DNA of 64,000 nucleotides from CAWJKP01 sp963843465 (GTDB taxonomy: Bacteria; Planctomycetota; Planctomycetia; Pirellulales; Thermoguttaceae). Positions within the stretch are counted from its first letter, which is position 1. The number at the start of each line of letters is the position of its first letter. Below the pieces are notes generated by a model. The model was given only the letters and a program-made list of their open reading frames with translations, was not told where the DNA came from and searched no databases. The position numbers and the translations under genes are program-made. Below, in pieces: positions 24,210 through 31,873 of this stretch. The stretch is from contig CAWJKP010000003.1 of the NCBI GenBank assembly GCA_963843465.1, forward strand, positions 620,001 through 684,000, in the 5' to 3' direction.

Positions 24210-24653
24210 CTATCCCTGTTGGATGACGTTGACGGTAATCGACGCATTGCCAAGAAGCTGCACCAGCGCCAAATCGGCCGCGTTGCAATCCAAGGCAAGG
24301 GGCGTTGTGGGAACGGGGATGCTGCCGCTGGTGGCCGCCGCGTTGTAGTTCACGGTCACGCCCGCGGCCGATGCCCAAAGCAGAATCTTTGCGACCGTCG
24401 AAACAATCGACAAGCCAAGGGCGGTGACCGTTTCCGATGACGCCGTAGGCGTCAAAACCGACGTGGCCTTGACGGAGGTGGCCGGAGTGGTGGCGACCGT
24501 CCCTTCAAGAAGCATCGTTCCGGGGACAGTGAACACGCCGTTGGCGACATCGACCAAAAGCGCGCCGGTGTCGGTGTTGACTTCGAACGTCTGCGGGTCG
24601 TTTGGGTTGACGCCAACCCCGGCAATGTAGGTCTCGCGGTAGGTGTTTGACAT
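24210..24653 (-). CDS. Beta-rich, Thr/Ala-rich element protein
   Basis: A 147-residue protein rich in Thr, Val and Ala with alternating hydrophobic residues (TSVKATSVLTPTASSETVTA; GVTVNYNAAATSGSIPVPTT), suggesting an all-beta fold such as a virion decoration or fibre-like domain. AGGACGAG precedes the ATG. It lies between the membrane protein and the helical protein. Function not assigned. Confidence 0.5.
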   Translation of the reverse strand: MSNTYRETYIAGVGVNPNDPQTFEVNTDTGALLVDVANGVFTVPGTMLLEGTVATTPATSVKATSVLTPTASSETVTALGLSIVSTVAKILLWASAAGVTVNYNAAATSGSIPVPTTPLALDCNAADLALVQLLGNASITVNVIQQG

Positions 24654-24716
24654 TTTCTCGTCCTTTCATCGGCCGATGCCGGGCCGTTCGGCTGCCGGCG
24701 GCGTGCCGGCGGTGTT

Positions 24717-24935
24717 TCAATCAAAGTCTCGCGGATGCTGCCTCGTCTGCTCTGTGTCTCGCCGGGGCTTCCGCCGCTGTCGGTCGGTTTCCCACAGGAT
24801 GCTGAAGCCCATCAGTCCAATTCCGGCCAGCATCAAGGCCAACGGCTGCCACAAAAGCCAAGTGCCATAAACCAGACAGCCGGCTCCTGCGATAATCGAG
24901 CCGTCGCGGATGATCTCGGGTAACTTGCTTTTCAT
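24717..24935 (-). CDS. Small two-helix membrane protein (holin-like?)
   Basis: A 72-residue protein with two adjacent hydrophobic helices (GSIIAGAGCLVYGTWLLW and LALMLAGIGLMGFSILW) and a highly charged C-terminal tail (RQRRKPRRDTEQTRQHPR). This is the layout of small holins, and it follows the terminase gene. GAGGCGACC lies before the ATG. A holin role is inference; any small membrane protein fits. Confidence 0.5.
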   Translation of the reverse strand: MKSKLPEIIRDGSIIAGAGCLVYGTWLLWQPLALMLAGIGLMGFSILWETDRQRRKPRRDTEQTRQHPRDFD

Positions 24936-24985
24936 GGTCGCCTCAATTCATCTTCGGTCGGCGTTGCTGCTTCGGTTTGGCCATG

Positions 24986-25456
24986 TTATCCGATCTCCAG
25001 AATCCGCGCTCGGCTCGAAACTGCCGCCGGGCGTTTTGCTTGTGGAACGATTCGGACCCGTGCCCTTGCCGATGGCGTCATGCCGAGTTCAACCGCAAGG
25101 CGCGTCGCCTGCTCGATTGCCTTCGCGCTGATAGTCACCCACGGTGACACAACCGCCGCGCCCGTCGCCGATCGGACCACGGCCCCCAGTTCCAGGATTT
25201 TGCCCTCCGCTTCGATGTGCCGCGCCCACGTCACGCAGAACATGGCCAGCGCCGCCCGGTCGGCCGCGGTCAACACCCGCATTGCCGCCAGGGCCTCGCC
25301 TTCGCGCTTCCACGTTTTCCTCGCCTCGCCTTTCAGGTGTGCGGGGCACCGGGGCAGGCAGGGCTCGCCCGTGGGCTCGTCGGGGTTTGCTCTGTCTGTC
25401 CGAAACGTGCCGGCCAGCTTCTTCAATTCACTCGGGATAGGCTTTCTGCCTCTCAC
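24986..25456 (-). CDS. P27-family phage terminase small subunit
   Basis: A 156-residue protein starting MRGRKPIPSELKKLAGT, the P27-family terminase small subunit signature, then PxCPxHL-type PCLPRCPAHLKGEARKTW and the helix LTAADRAALAMFCVTWARH, ending with the family-typical GMTPSARARVRI. TerS recognises DNA for packaging. Its ATG overlaps the stop of the PLD-like gene (ATGA). No large terminase follows, which fits a satellite that redirects a helper phage's packaging machinery. Confidence 0.85.
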   Translation of the reverse strand: MRGRKPIPSELKKLAGTFRTDRANPDEPTGEPCLPRCPAHLKGEARKTWKREGEALAAMRVLTAADRAALAMFCVTWARHIEAEGKILELGAVVRSATGAAVVSPWVTISAKAIEQATRLAVELGMTPSARARVRIVPQAKRPAAVSSRARILEIG

Positions 25457-26142
25457 TTGCGGTGCTCCGTGAAAAGAGAATCAATCCAGCCCCGATGGAA
25501 AGCGGCTAGCTCGGCGTCGTTGAAAATCGCCATTTGTTCGAGGCTGGCACAGGATCGCAAATTGGCCGATGCCTCGATGACGTAGTTCTGGGCGTCCGTC
25601 GTCTCGATAACGAGAATCTTGGAGTGTTGAAGGAAAGCAACTATCCGGGCTCCTCGCCGGCCAAGCTCTGCGGCCATGTGCTGACAGTTCGCCTTTTCGA
25701 GGCTGCGAAAGTAGATACTGAAAATGAAGTCCAGCCGGCCCACCTGTCCGCTGTCCAGCATGGCGGCCAGTCCTTCGACGTTGGCCGGGCTGAATCCCAG
25801 CGTGCATATCCCGAGAAAGCTGATCGTCGCCGGGGTGCGCAGCTCCAGGACCGCGCGGATCACGTCGAACAAGGCAAACCGCTTGGCCGTTAGCAGGTGG
25901 ACCACCGTGCCGGACTGGGGCAAGTCGCCGATGTCGGCGATGGCGTTGACGAGCTGGCGCGCGTCCTTTTCGATTGCCCTGCTGGTACGGCTGATGTGCC
26001 GGCGCGTCGGCCCGAATTGCCGGCTTGCCTCTTTCTTCAGTCCGGCCAGTTCGTCAATCGCCGGCTTGAGGCTGGAAACGTCGATCACCGGCAAGGCGGT
26101 CTGCCAGTCGGCCGGGGGGGTAGTTTCGGGTTTAGGTCTCAA
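25453..26142 (-). CDS. Phospholipase D-like (HKD-type) protein
   Basis: A 229-residue protein. The C-terminal half carries a single PLD-like motif: RLDFIFSIYFRSLEK, then QHSKILVIE (HxK) followed by YVIEASANLRSCASLEQ, matching the H-x-K-x(n)-N arrangement of HKD nucleases. The N-terminus is helical. It overlaps the terminase small-subunit gene by 4 bases, so the two are co-translated. Such proteins occur beside TerS in phages and may be nucleases; the acidic residue after HxK is displaced, so activity is uncertain. Confidence 0.65.
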   Translation of the reverse strand: MRPKPETTPPADWQTALPVIDVSSLKPAIDELAGLKKEASRQFGPTRRHISRTSRAIEKDARQLVNAIADIGDLPQSGTVVHLLTAKRFALFDVIRAVLELRTPATISFLGICTLGFSPANVEGLAAMLDSGQVGRLDFIFSIYFRSLEKANCQHMAAELGRRGARIVAFLQHSKILVIETTDAQNYVIEASANLRSCASLEQMAIFNDAELAAFHRGWIDSLFTEHRK

Positions 26143-26247
26143 GGCCGAATTTCTCCCAAAAACGTCCGATGGAGTGAATGCGGTTCCGAGAAAACGCGGG
26201 TGGCCGCGGAAACCCCCCTATCCCGAAGGGTGCGTTGGCCGCGTCGG

Positions 26248-26481
26248 TCAAGGATCATGCCTTTCCCCCTTCCACCAGTCGGCGGGCAGGCTCCACGGCT
26301 CCGCGTCGACGTCGTCGTTGCGCGAGTCGAGTAGCGCTTGGGCGGTGTCCAGCAAGGCTTCCGCCCGCTGGCGGGCCGCAACAAGGCGGAAGCCGACAAA
26401 CTGATCCCGCAGGGCAAGGCCGGCGGGGGACGTGGCCGTAACCGCGTCGGCAATGACGAGGAGTGGGGATGCTGGAATCAT
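26248..26481 (-). CDS. Small hypothetical element protein
   Basis: A 77-residue protein (MIPASPLLVIADAVTATSPA) with one long helix (VAARQRAEALLDTAQALLD) and a Trp-rich end. The ATG overlaps the preceding stop by 4 bases. Family unknown. Confidence 0.45.
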   Translation of the reverse strand: MIPASPLLVIADAVTATSPAGLALRDQFVGFRLVAARQRAEALLDTAQALLDSRNDDVDAEPWSLPADWWKGERHDP

Positions 26482-26843
26482 GGCCCAGGCCTCCTGCCCC
26501 ACGCCCTTGACGGTGCTGTCGTCTGTCGCCGTGCATCTGCCCTGGTCCGCTCCTGCGCCTGTGCCGCTGCCTGCCTGCCTTGGTCGTATGCCGCTGCGAT
26601 TTGCTGCAATGCGACGCCGTGCGCCTCCCAGAACTCGCGGGTGGTGGCCGATGCGCCTACCGCCTCGCTAACATCACGCCGGAGGGCAGAGGAACCGGCC
26701 GCCCATTGGAGCCACCAGGATAGGCGACGGGCACCCGCTGCGGCCGCGCTCCGCTGCCAACTCCGCAAACTGGGATTGCGATCGCACAAGGCGGACCAGG
26801 TGACGGCGGGCTGGACGGCGGGGATGGTGGTCGTCTGGTTCAT
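26478..26843 (-). CDS. Small hypothetical element protein
   Basis: A 121-residue basic protein (MNQTTTIPAVQPAVTWSALC) with Trp- and Arg-rich helices (RRLSWWLQWAAGSSALRR). It contains HGVALQQIAAAYDQGR, which resembles segments in the neighbouring 27231 and 27536 proteins (HWTALGRV, AHGVAITEGADRIASAL). These three may be diverged relatives of one small family. Confidence 0.45.
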   Translation of the reverse strand: MNQTTTIPAVQPAVTWSALCDRNPSLRSWQRSAAAAGARRLSWWLQWAAGSSALRRDVSEAVGASATTREFWEAHGVALQQIAAAYDQGRQAAAQAQERTRADARRQTTAPSRAWGRRPGP

Positions 26844-26916
26844 GGCGTCGATCCTTGGTTTCTCCGGAACCCCGCCGGGCACAATCGCCACGGCGGGGCC
26901 GGAGAAAATGGACGGG

Positions 26917-27159
26917 CTAGTTCTCAGCGGTCACGAGGCTGTGGCCGCGTCGCTCGCAATACTCGTCGGGTGAGAGGTTCACACCGTCCAGCCAGTTCAA
27001 CACGGTGGCCACTGCGAGGAAGATATGGCCGTTCGTGTCCGGCCGGTTGGAGAGGTAATCCTTGATCTCGTCCTCATACAGGTAGTCCACAACCTTGACG
27101 ATCGCCTGCCGCACACGGGCGGGCACCTGCTGGTTCTGCCTCTTGGTCTCGGTCGCCAT
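26917..27159 (-). CDS. Small acidic hypothetical element protein
   Basis: An 80-residue protein with a helical start (VPARVRQAIVKVVDYLYEDE) and the segment HIFLAVATVLNWLDG. AAGGAG lies upstream of the ATG. Family not recognised. Confidence 0.5.
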   Translation of the reverse strand: MATETKRQNQQVPARVRQAIVKVVDYLYEDEIKDYLSNRPDTNGHIFLAVATVLNWLDGVNLSPDEYCERRGHSLVTAEN

Positions 27160-27230
27160 TTTTCATTTCTCCTTGCGCCTCGGGTGGTTAAACCGTCGTG
27201 CCTTAGAGGCGTCCGGCCGGCGGGGAAAAT

Positions 27231-27539
27231 TTAGGTCGTTGTCTGCTCCGTCTGCCCCTCGGTGATCGCCACGCCGGCCGCGGCCACGGCGGGGACCACC
27301 ACGGCCACCGTCTGCCCCTGGACCTGGTCGCCGTCGCCGCCGCTGGCCAGCAAACGCCAGAGCCGCTGGACCGTGGCGTCGTACACGGCGGGCCCTAGCC
27401 GTGCGACCCTGCCAAGTGCCGTCCAATGCGTTAACCAGAACCGCCGCACAGGCTGGCCGGAGTCGCGTTGGGCCACGGCCGCGGCTTCCAAGTCGCGGAT
27501 TACGTCGGCGATTGGCCGGCGGGTGCTATTGGTTCTCAC
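27231..27539 (-). CDS. Hypothetical element protein
   Basis: A 102-residue protein started by GTG at 27539, overlapping the upstream stop as GTGA. Helical N-terminus (PIADVIRDLEAAAVAQRD), WLTHWTALGRV in the middle, Gln/Thr-rich end. Family unknown; co-translated with the 27536 gene. Confidence 0.45.
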   Translation of the reverse strand: MRTNSTRRPIADVIRDLEAAAVAQRDSGQPVRRFWLTHWTALGRVARLGPAVYDATVQRLWRLLASGGDGDQVQGQTVAVVVPAVAAAGVAITEGQTEQTTT

Positions 27540-28072
27540 GTTTTCGCCCTCCGCCGAATCATCGCGTCCGCCAGCGTGTACGCCTCGTCGGCAAACTCTT
27601 CCGCGTAGCTGATTGGTTGGCCGTTCTCGTCTTGGGTGTGCGGTATGGGTGCCCCCCAGCCGGAACAACGGGCGTCCTGCACCAGACTGGCATCCTCCCC
27701 ACTCGTAAGGTCGCTGCTGCCCTCGGGCGTGCCGCCGGTGGTGAGTAGGGCTATGAGGGCCTGCCCTGCGAAGTAATCGCGTAGTGGGGGGTTGGCCTGC
27801 GCCTCGGCGTGCCGGCCGATGGCCTCGGCAATGCCGTCCAGGGCCGATGCTATCCGGTCGGCGCCTTCGGTGATTGCCACGCCGTGCGCCTCCAGGGCTC
27901 CCATAGGCGTGCCGGCGTCCCCGTTGCCAAGCCACTTGGCGGAATACCTCAAGGCGTTCCCGATCTGGGCGATAGCGTCAACGAGGTTGGCGGGCTCCAT
28001 GTTGGCGTCGGGCACGTTCGGGGAAATGCCGATCTGTAAGAGGGCGTCGGCGGTCGTGGGCTGGGGTGTCAT
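27536..28072 (-). CDS. Hypothetical element protein
   Basis: A roughly 178-residue acidic protein: MTPQPTTADALLQIGIS start, a helix with ITEGADRIASALDGIAEAIG, then PPLRDYFAGQALIALL and YAEEFADEAYTLADAMI. The LRDYFAGQAL plus YxxADAMI pair occurs in many phage and plasmid proteins of unknown role. An ATG at 28087 is an alternative start. Confidence 0.5.
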   Translation of the reverse strand: MTPQPTTADALLQIGISPNVPDANMEPANLVDAIAQIGNALRYSAKWLGNGDAGTPMGALEAHGVAITEGADRIASALDGIAEAIGRHAEAQANPPLRDYFAGQALIALLTTGGTPEGSSDLTSGEDASLVQDARCSGWGAPIPHTQDENGQPISYAEEFADEAYTLADAMIRRRAKT

Positions 28073-28080
28073 GGTCTTAG

Positions 28081-28265
28081 GCTCCATCCGTTCCCATGGG
28101 AACGGTTACTCGGTAATCGTTCTGTTGCCATCGGAACGAGGCGTACCCGTTCCCACCCCTTATAAATAAGGGGGTGGGAACGGTTACTCCTCGATCCGTT
28201 CCGAGTCGTTCCCGGGAACGCATGGGAACGCATGGGAACGAGTCAATAGTGGTACTTGTCATGGG
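28081..28265. other. Origin-like cluster of GGGAACG palindromes
   Basis: Directly downstream of the RepA-like helicase gene: GTTCCC/GGGAAC units occur about nine times in 180 bases, as palindromes (CCGTTCCCATGGGAACGG, CGTTCCCGGGAACG), as a long hairpin around an AT-rich core (CCCCTTATAAATAAGGGG) and as direct repeats (CATGGGAACG twice). This resembles an iteron-type replication origin or rep operator, and origins lie 3' of pri-rep in PICIs. Confidence 0.65.
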
Positions 28266-29591
28266 TTAGGACTCTACTCGATAAATGGGGGAGTTGTGGC
28301 CGTTTGCCTTTCGCTCGCTGCCGACCTCCAAGATCGTGCCGTCGTCAACCAGACTTGCCCACGCGCGGATAAACCGGGCCCGTTGGATCGGCGTTCGGGC
28401 TTGTATCTCTGCACGTCCGGTGGGGTGTTTTAACTTGACCATCGCCGCAATGACCATCTTGCGGGCGTTTTCCGTCTCACGTTCCGCTTGTTCTTTTTCC
28501 CGCCGTTCCCGGTCGGCAGACTTTTCCTCTTTACCCCTTTCGATCGCTTCCGAGTACGAGGTGACGGTGGGCTGCCAATATCGGCCGCCCTCGCTGTCCG
28601 GCGTGCCTTCGCTGATGTGCATGGCCCATTTCGATGAGAACCCCATCCGGCTCCCCAACTTCACAATCAAGTCATGCTCTCCGGGTTGCTCTTCGTCGTA
28701 TGCCCGTTGGCGGTTGGTCAAGAACCACTGGCCTGCGAACTCGGCAAGTCCGGCTTGAGACAGGTCTGATAGCTCTGGCGCTTGCCCTATCGGTTGGCAT
28801 TTTCGGAAGTGGTGAACGACAATCGGCCACGCCCCGGCCGCCCGGCACGCCTCTAACATCCGCCTGAGAATGGCCCCCATCGAAAAGACGCTGCTGGCGT
28901 TGCCGCCCTCAGTGGCCAGCATCAGATAGAAGGGGTCGAAAATGGCCACTTCCGCCTCGTGATCGACGAGAGCCTGAGTCGCATCCTTCACGGCCATGTC
29001 GTTGTCAAGACTTGGCACCTCGTCGCACAGATAGAATCCTTCGACATCCGCCAACTTTCGCCCCTTGCTCTCAGCAACGCGCCGGGCACAGTCACGCGCG
29101 AACATCAGGCCACCCTCACCCAAGAAGTAAACCGACCGGAACGACCGGACCGGCTCGAAGTGATTCAACCACGGGGTGAAGGTGGCCCCGCTGATGCCAA
29201 GGTCTATGGCGCTGGTCGTCTTGAAGCTCTTTTCCCGTGCGCCTATCGCACCCGGGGTATTTGCCACCAGGGCGCCACGGAAGAGGTAATCGACGGACAG
29301 ATTCATGGCGGCCAGCTCCGCCATCGAATAGCAGTTGAACCGCGGCTCCTTCTTGTCACCGCTGGCCTGCTGTTGGCTCTGTGCGGCCAGCGTGGCAAGC
29401 TGCCGGGATAAGTCGGTCACGTTCTCGGCGTCCGCTCCGAAGTATCGCGCGGCGCGCTTGATACTTTCCTCCCGCTGGAATGCCGAAACCATATCGACCG
29501 AATCGGGGAAAACAAGCTCGCCGCGCTGATAGGTGACGTGCTGTTTCCCGTCGCCGTTCGTCTGGTCGAGTCGCACCTGTAGGTCACTCAC
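28266..29591 (-). CDS. RepA-like AAA helicase/ATPase
   Basis: A 441-residue protein. A central RecA-type ATPase has a Walker A of the form PGAIGAREKSFKTTSAIDLG (the KT form found in RepA/AAA_25 proteins), Walker B VAIFDPFYLML, a sensor histidine in WPIVVHHFRK and a C-terminal charged helix leading to a winged-helix-like region (TGRAEIQARTPIQRARFIRA). GTG at 29591 overlaps the primase stop (GTGA). It likely drives autonomous replication of the element together with the primase. Confidence 0.75.
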   Translation of the reverse strand: MSDLQVRLDQTNGDGKQHVTYQRGELVFPDSVDMVSAFQREESIKRAARYFGADAENVTDLSRQLATLAAQSQQQASGDKKEPRFNCYSMAELAAMNLSVDYLFRGALVANTPGAIGAREKSFKTTSAIDLGISGATFTPWLNHFEPVRSFRSVYFLGEGGLMFARDCARRVAESKGRKLADVEGFYLCDEVPSLDNDMAVKDATQALVDHEAEVAIFDPFYLMLATEGGNASSVFSMGAILRRMLEACRAAGAWPIVVHHFRKCQPIGQAPELSDLSQAGLAEFAGQWFLTNRQRAYDEEQPGEHDLIVKLGSRMGFSSKWAMHISEGTPDSEGGRYWQPTVTSYSEAIERGKEEKSADRERREKEQAERETENARKMVIAAMVKLKHPTGRAEIQARTPIQRARFIRAWASLVDDGTILEVGSERKANGHNSPIYRVES

Positions 29592-30646
29592 GATAGCGCT
29601 TCCTGCAACACAAGGCGGGTGATTTTGGGGCGCGGCGGGGTGCCCAGGGTTGGCGGTGTTTCGTCGTGCCGATCGACAAGCAGATAGCCCCGCTGATCGG
29701 GCCGCTGATCGGCGCTTTCGAGCTTGTGACGCAGCTCCCGTTCGCTCCACGGCGGTTGGCAGGCCGCGTTCCACTCTGCCAGGATCGGGAAAGCGTCTTC
29801 GACCCGTAGGCCAAAGCCGAGAATCAGACAGCACGCAACGTGAAACGTCGCGTCGTGCCCACCCTGTCCAGCGATCGCGCCGGGGATGGTGCCCGCGTAG
29901 CGCCGTGCGCGCTCGATTGTGCTACGCGGCCACCAGGTTTCGCCGTTGCTCGGCGGGGTGTAGCTGATCGGCCGCGGTGTCGGTGGCGCCGGTAGATGCT
30001 CCTCGAAGTCTTGGCCTCGATACCGTCGCCCAGGCTCGAAAACAAGTGCGCTGACCGTGCTGCCGTATTTGTGGTTTGTGGTGCCGATCGGCCGGAGTAC
30101 CCGGACAAGATCAAAGGTGCTGTCGAGGTCATAGGGCGTCAACTTGCTCTTGAGAAGTCGCTGCCAGCGCTCGGACAGGCTCTTGATTCGTTGCCGGTCT
30201 TCGTCACCCTCGATAAGGAATGGCTCGCGGAAAAGCCAGTAAACATGCAATCCGCCGTCCTGCCGGCCACTGACGACAACGATTGACGCGCGGACCGGCA
30301 TATCGGCCAGCGCTTGGAGGATTCGCCCCTGCGGCGGGTAGTTATGGCCGTCCTTGCCGGCGGCGTCCGCGTCGGCAACGAGCGCCACAACGGCCGCTAC
30401 TTCATTTTCTGTGCCGCGAGTGCTCCTTCCGCGTTTGCGGATGGCGCGGCCGTCCAGCGTGTTGACGGTCAGATAGCAGTCGAGCCCCTGCGCGTCGAGC
30501 TCGTGAATCTGACGGGCCAGCGCTGGAAGATTGGCGGGCACGCCGAAGCGTCGGCAGAATGGGTTCTTGACATAGGCCAGGACTTCGCCCGGGGTGCCGG
30601 GTGGATAGAGCGCCTGGAGGTGGTCCAAGGTGGTGGCCGTAGTCAT
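29588..30646 (-). CDS. AEP-type primase (RepB-like)
   Basis: A 352-residue protein. Archaeo-eukaryotic primase motifs: first metal motif VALVADADAAGKD, then VVVSGRQDGGLHVYWLF (the sGGxH-like strand) and the later DLDSTFDLVRVLRPIGTTNHK. The C-terminus (TFHVACCLILGFGLRVEDAF; ERELRHKLESA) is a PriCT-like helical domain. The ATG overlaps the preceding stop and the next start overlaps its own stop, so primase and helicase are one coupled unit. Confidence 0.78.
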   Translation of the reverse strand: MTTATTLDHLQALYPPGTPGEVLAYVKNPFCRRFGVPANLPALARQIHELDAQGLDCYLTVNTLDGRAIRKRGRSTRGTENEVAAVVALVADADAAGKDGHNYPPQGRILQALADMPVRASIVVVSGRQDGGLHVYWLFREPFLIEGDEDRQRIKSLSERWQRLLKSKLTPYDLDSTFDLVRVLRPIGTTNHKYGSTVSALVFEPGRRYRGQDFEEHLPAPPTPRPISYTPPSNGETWWPRSTIERARRYAGTIPGAIAGQGGHDATFHVACCLILGFGLRVEDAFPILAEWNAACQPPWSERELRHKLESADQRPDQRGYLLVDRHDETPPTLGTPPRPKITRLVLQEALS

Positions 30647-30918
30647 GGCCGTTGCTCCCGGGCCTGGTCGATCGCCCCTTGGAGCGTGTCGCCCGTCGCC
30701 GTCCGGCCCCTGATGCTGATCTCGTGTCGGCGGTCCGGGAGTAGCCGATGGGTGGCGCGCTGACCGAAGGCCTGGCGGACGATCGCGCCGTCACGGATGA
30801 GCTGGACGCGGGCGCGGCGGGCTGCCTCGCGCTGCGCCGGGCGGGTGGGGATCGCGGTGGCCGTGCCGGGCGCCGCTGCCTTGCGGGTGTCGCCTTCCGC
30901 CTGTAGACTTGACTGCAT
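30643..30918 (-). CDS. Small basic element protein upstream of primase
   Basis: A 91-residue Arg/Ala-rich protein (TRPAQREAARRARVQLIRDG) ending QGAIDQAREQRP. AAGGAG lies 7 bases upstream of the ATG, and its stop overlaps the primase start. It may be a replication accessory or DNA-binding protein; no family match. Confidence 0.5.
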   Translation of the reverse strand: MQSSLQAEGDTRKAAAPGTATAIPTRPAQREAARRARVQLIRDGAIVRQAFGQRATHRLLPDRRHEISIRGRTATGDTLQGAIDQAREQRP

Positions 30919-30978
30919 CGTGCAATCTCCTTTTTCGGCCGGTGCTTTTGCTGGGTGCCGGCCGAAAATTTTGCGCGG

Positions 30979-31209
30979 TTAGGCGGTGGCGGGAAGAGGA
31001 GATTCGCCGTCGGCGCCGACGGTCCGCCGCGAAATGAAGTCCTGGAGGTCTTCGACGCGGTATCGGACCGATCGACCGATCTTCACGTAACGCAACTCGG
31101 GATACCTGCGGACGCATCGCCAGACGCTCAAAGTCCCGGGGGTCGTTCCGAGAAGTTCGGCGGCCTGCTTCTCGTTGAGAAGTGGAGAAGAGAGGGCAAC
31201 GGGTGCCAT
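30979..31209 (-). CDS. Excisionase-like helix-turn-helix protein
   Basis: A 76-residue MerR/AlpA-type winged HTH: LLNEKQAAELLGTTPGTLSV is the recognition-helix region, followed by VKIGRSVRYRVEDLQDFI, the wing and last helix typical of Xis/AlpA proteins. GGAGG precedes the ATG. It probably directs excision or regulates the element. A palindrome lies just upstream. Confidence 0.82.
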   Translation of the reverse strand: MAPVALSSPLLNEKQAAELLGTTPGTLSVWRCVRRYPELRYVKIGRSVRYRVEDLQDFISRRTVGADGESPLPATA

Positions 31210-31230
31210 GAAAAACCTCCATACGGGCTT

Positions 31231-31248
31231 AGTTAGGTGTCGCTAACT
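31231..31248. promoter_or_regulatory. Palindromic operator candidate upstream of HTH gene
   Basis: AGTTAG-GTGTCG-CTAACT, a 6-bp inverted repeat 21 bases upstream of the HTH start codon, at a place suited to autoregulation by the HTH protein. Confidence 0.5.
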
Positions 31249-31297
31249 AGAGTCTAGGGAGGTTAAAAACTTTGGCAACGTGCTTACTGGTGGCGGT

Positions 31298-31873
31298 TCA
31301 ACCGCCACCAGTTTTTCTTGCTTTGAGGTAGCTCCGCACGGTCTCCACGGGGATCGGCTCGGGCAATTCGAGCCGTGTTGCCGCCAGCTCCCCCACCTGT
31401 TTGCAGACGGTTTTCTTTCCCAGCCGCTTGAGGTCGGCGGCCGTGTATTCCGTGAACGCCTGACGACACGCCCTGGCCCTTCGGCTGGCCCCAAGCCTGC
31501 GCATGGCTCCGTTTGCTTGCTTGCCTACGCGGCGTTTGAGTTCCTTCTGTGTAACAGCGTTGGAGAGTGCCGCCTTATCTGCGACCAAGGCTGCGGCCAG
31601 CATGACGTTCTGGCGAGCCATCTTGCCGACGATCGTTAGTGCGGCCAACAGTGCGCCTTGCGCGTTGCCGCTTTGCCACTCGGTTCCGATTTTTCCGAGG
31701 TCGGGGAGAATCCACTCTTCCAAATGACGGTAGTCACAAGCGCGGTTTTCAACGGTTTCAATGAATTCGTCGGAGAAAATAGGGTACAACGGTTCAAGCC
31801 CGTCATTGAAGGCCGCTTCCAACTTGTCGAGGTCGAGGGCTGGGAGTGTTGGTGTCTTACTCTTGCGTGCCAT
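31298..31873 (-). CDS. Hypothetical protein next to integrase
   Basis: A 191-residue mostly helical protein (LDKLEAAFNDGLEPLYPIFS; GALLAALTIVGKMARQNVML), with a basic C-terminus. AGGAGGG precedes the ATG at 31873, and the first codons overlap the integrase 3' end by 17 bases, so it is co-expressed with the integrase. Family unknown. Confidence 0.6.
   Translation of the reverse strand: MARKSKTPTLPALDLDKLEAAFNDGLEPLYPIFSDEFIETVENRACDYRHLEEWILPDLGKIGTEWQSGNAQGALLAALTIVGKMARQNVMLAAALVADKAALSNAVTQKELKRRVGKQANGAMRRLGASRRARACRQAFTEYTAADLKRLGKKTVCKQVGELAATRLELPEPIPVETVRSYLKARKTGGG

Noticed and set aside
28077..28262. 61-residue frame in the satellite after the helicase gene
   Set aside because: Consists of the GTTCCC/GGGAACG repeat cluster; better explained as an origin-like region.
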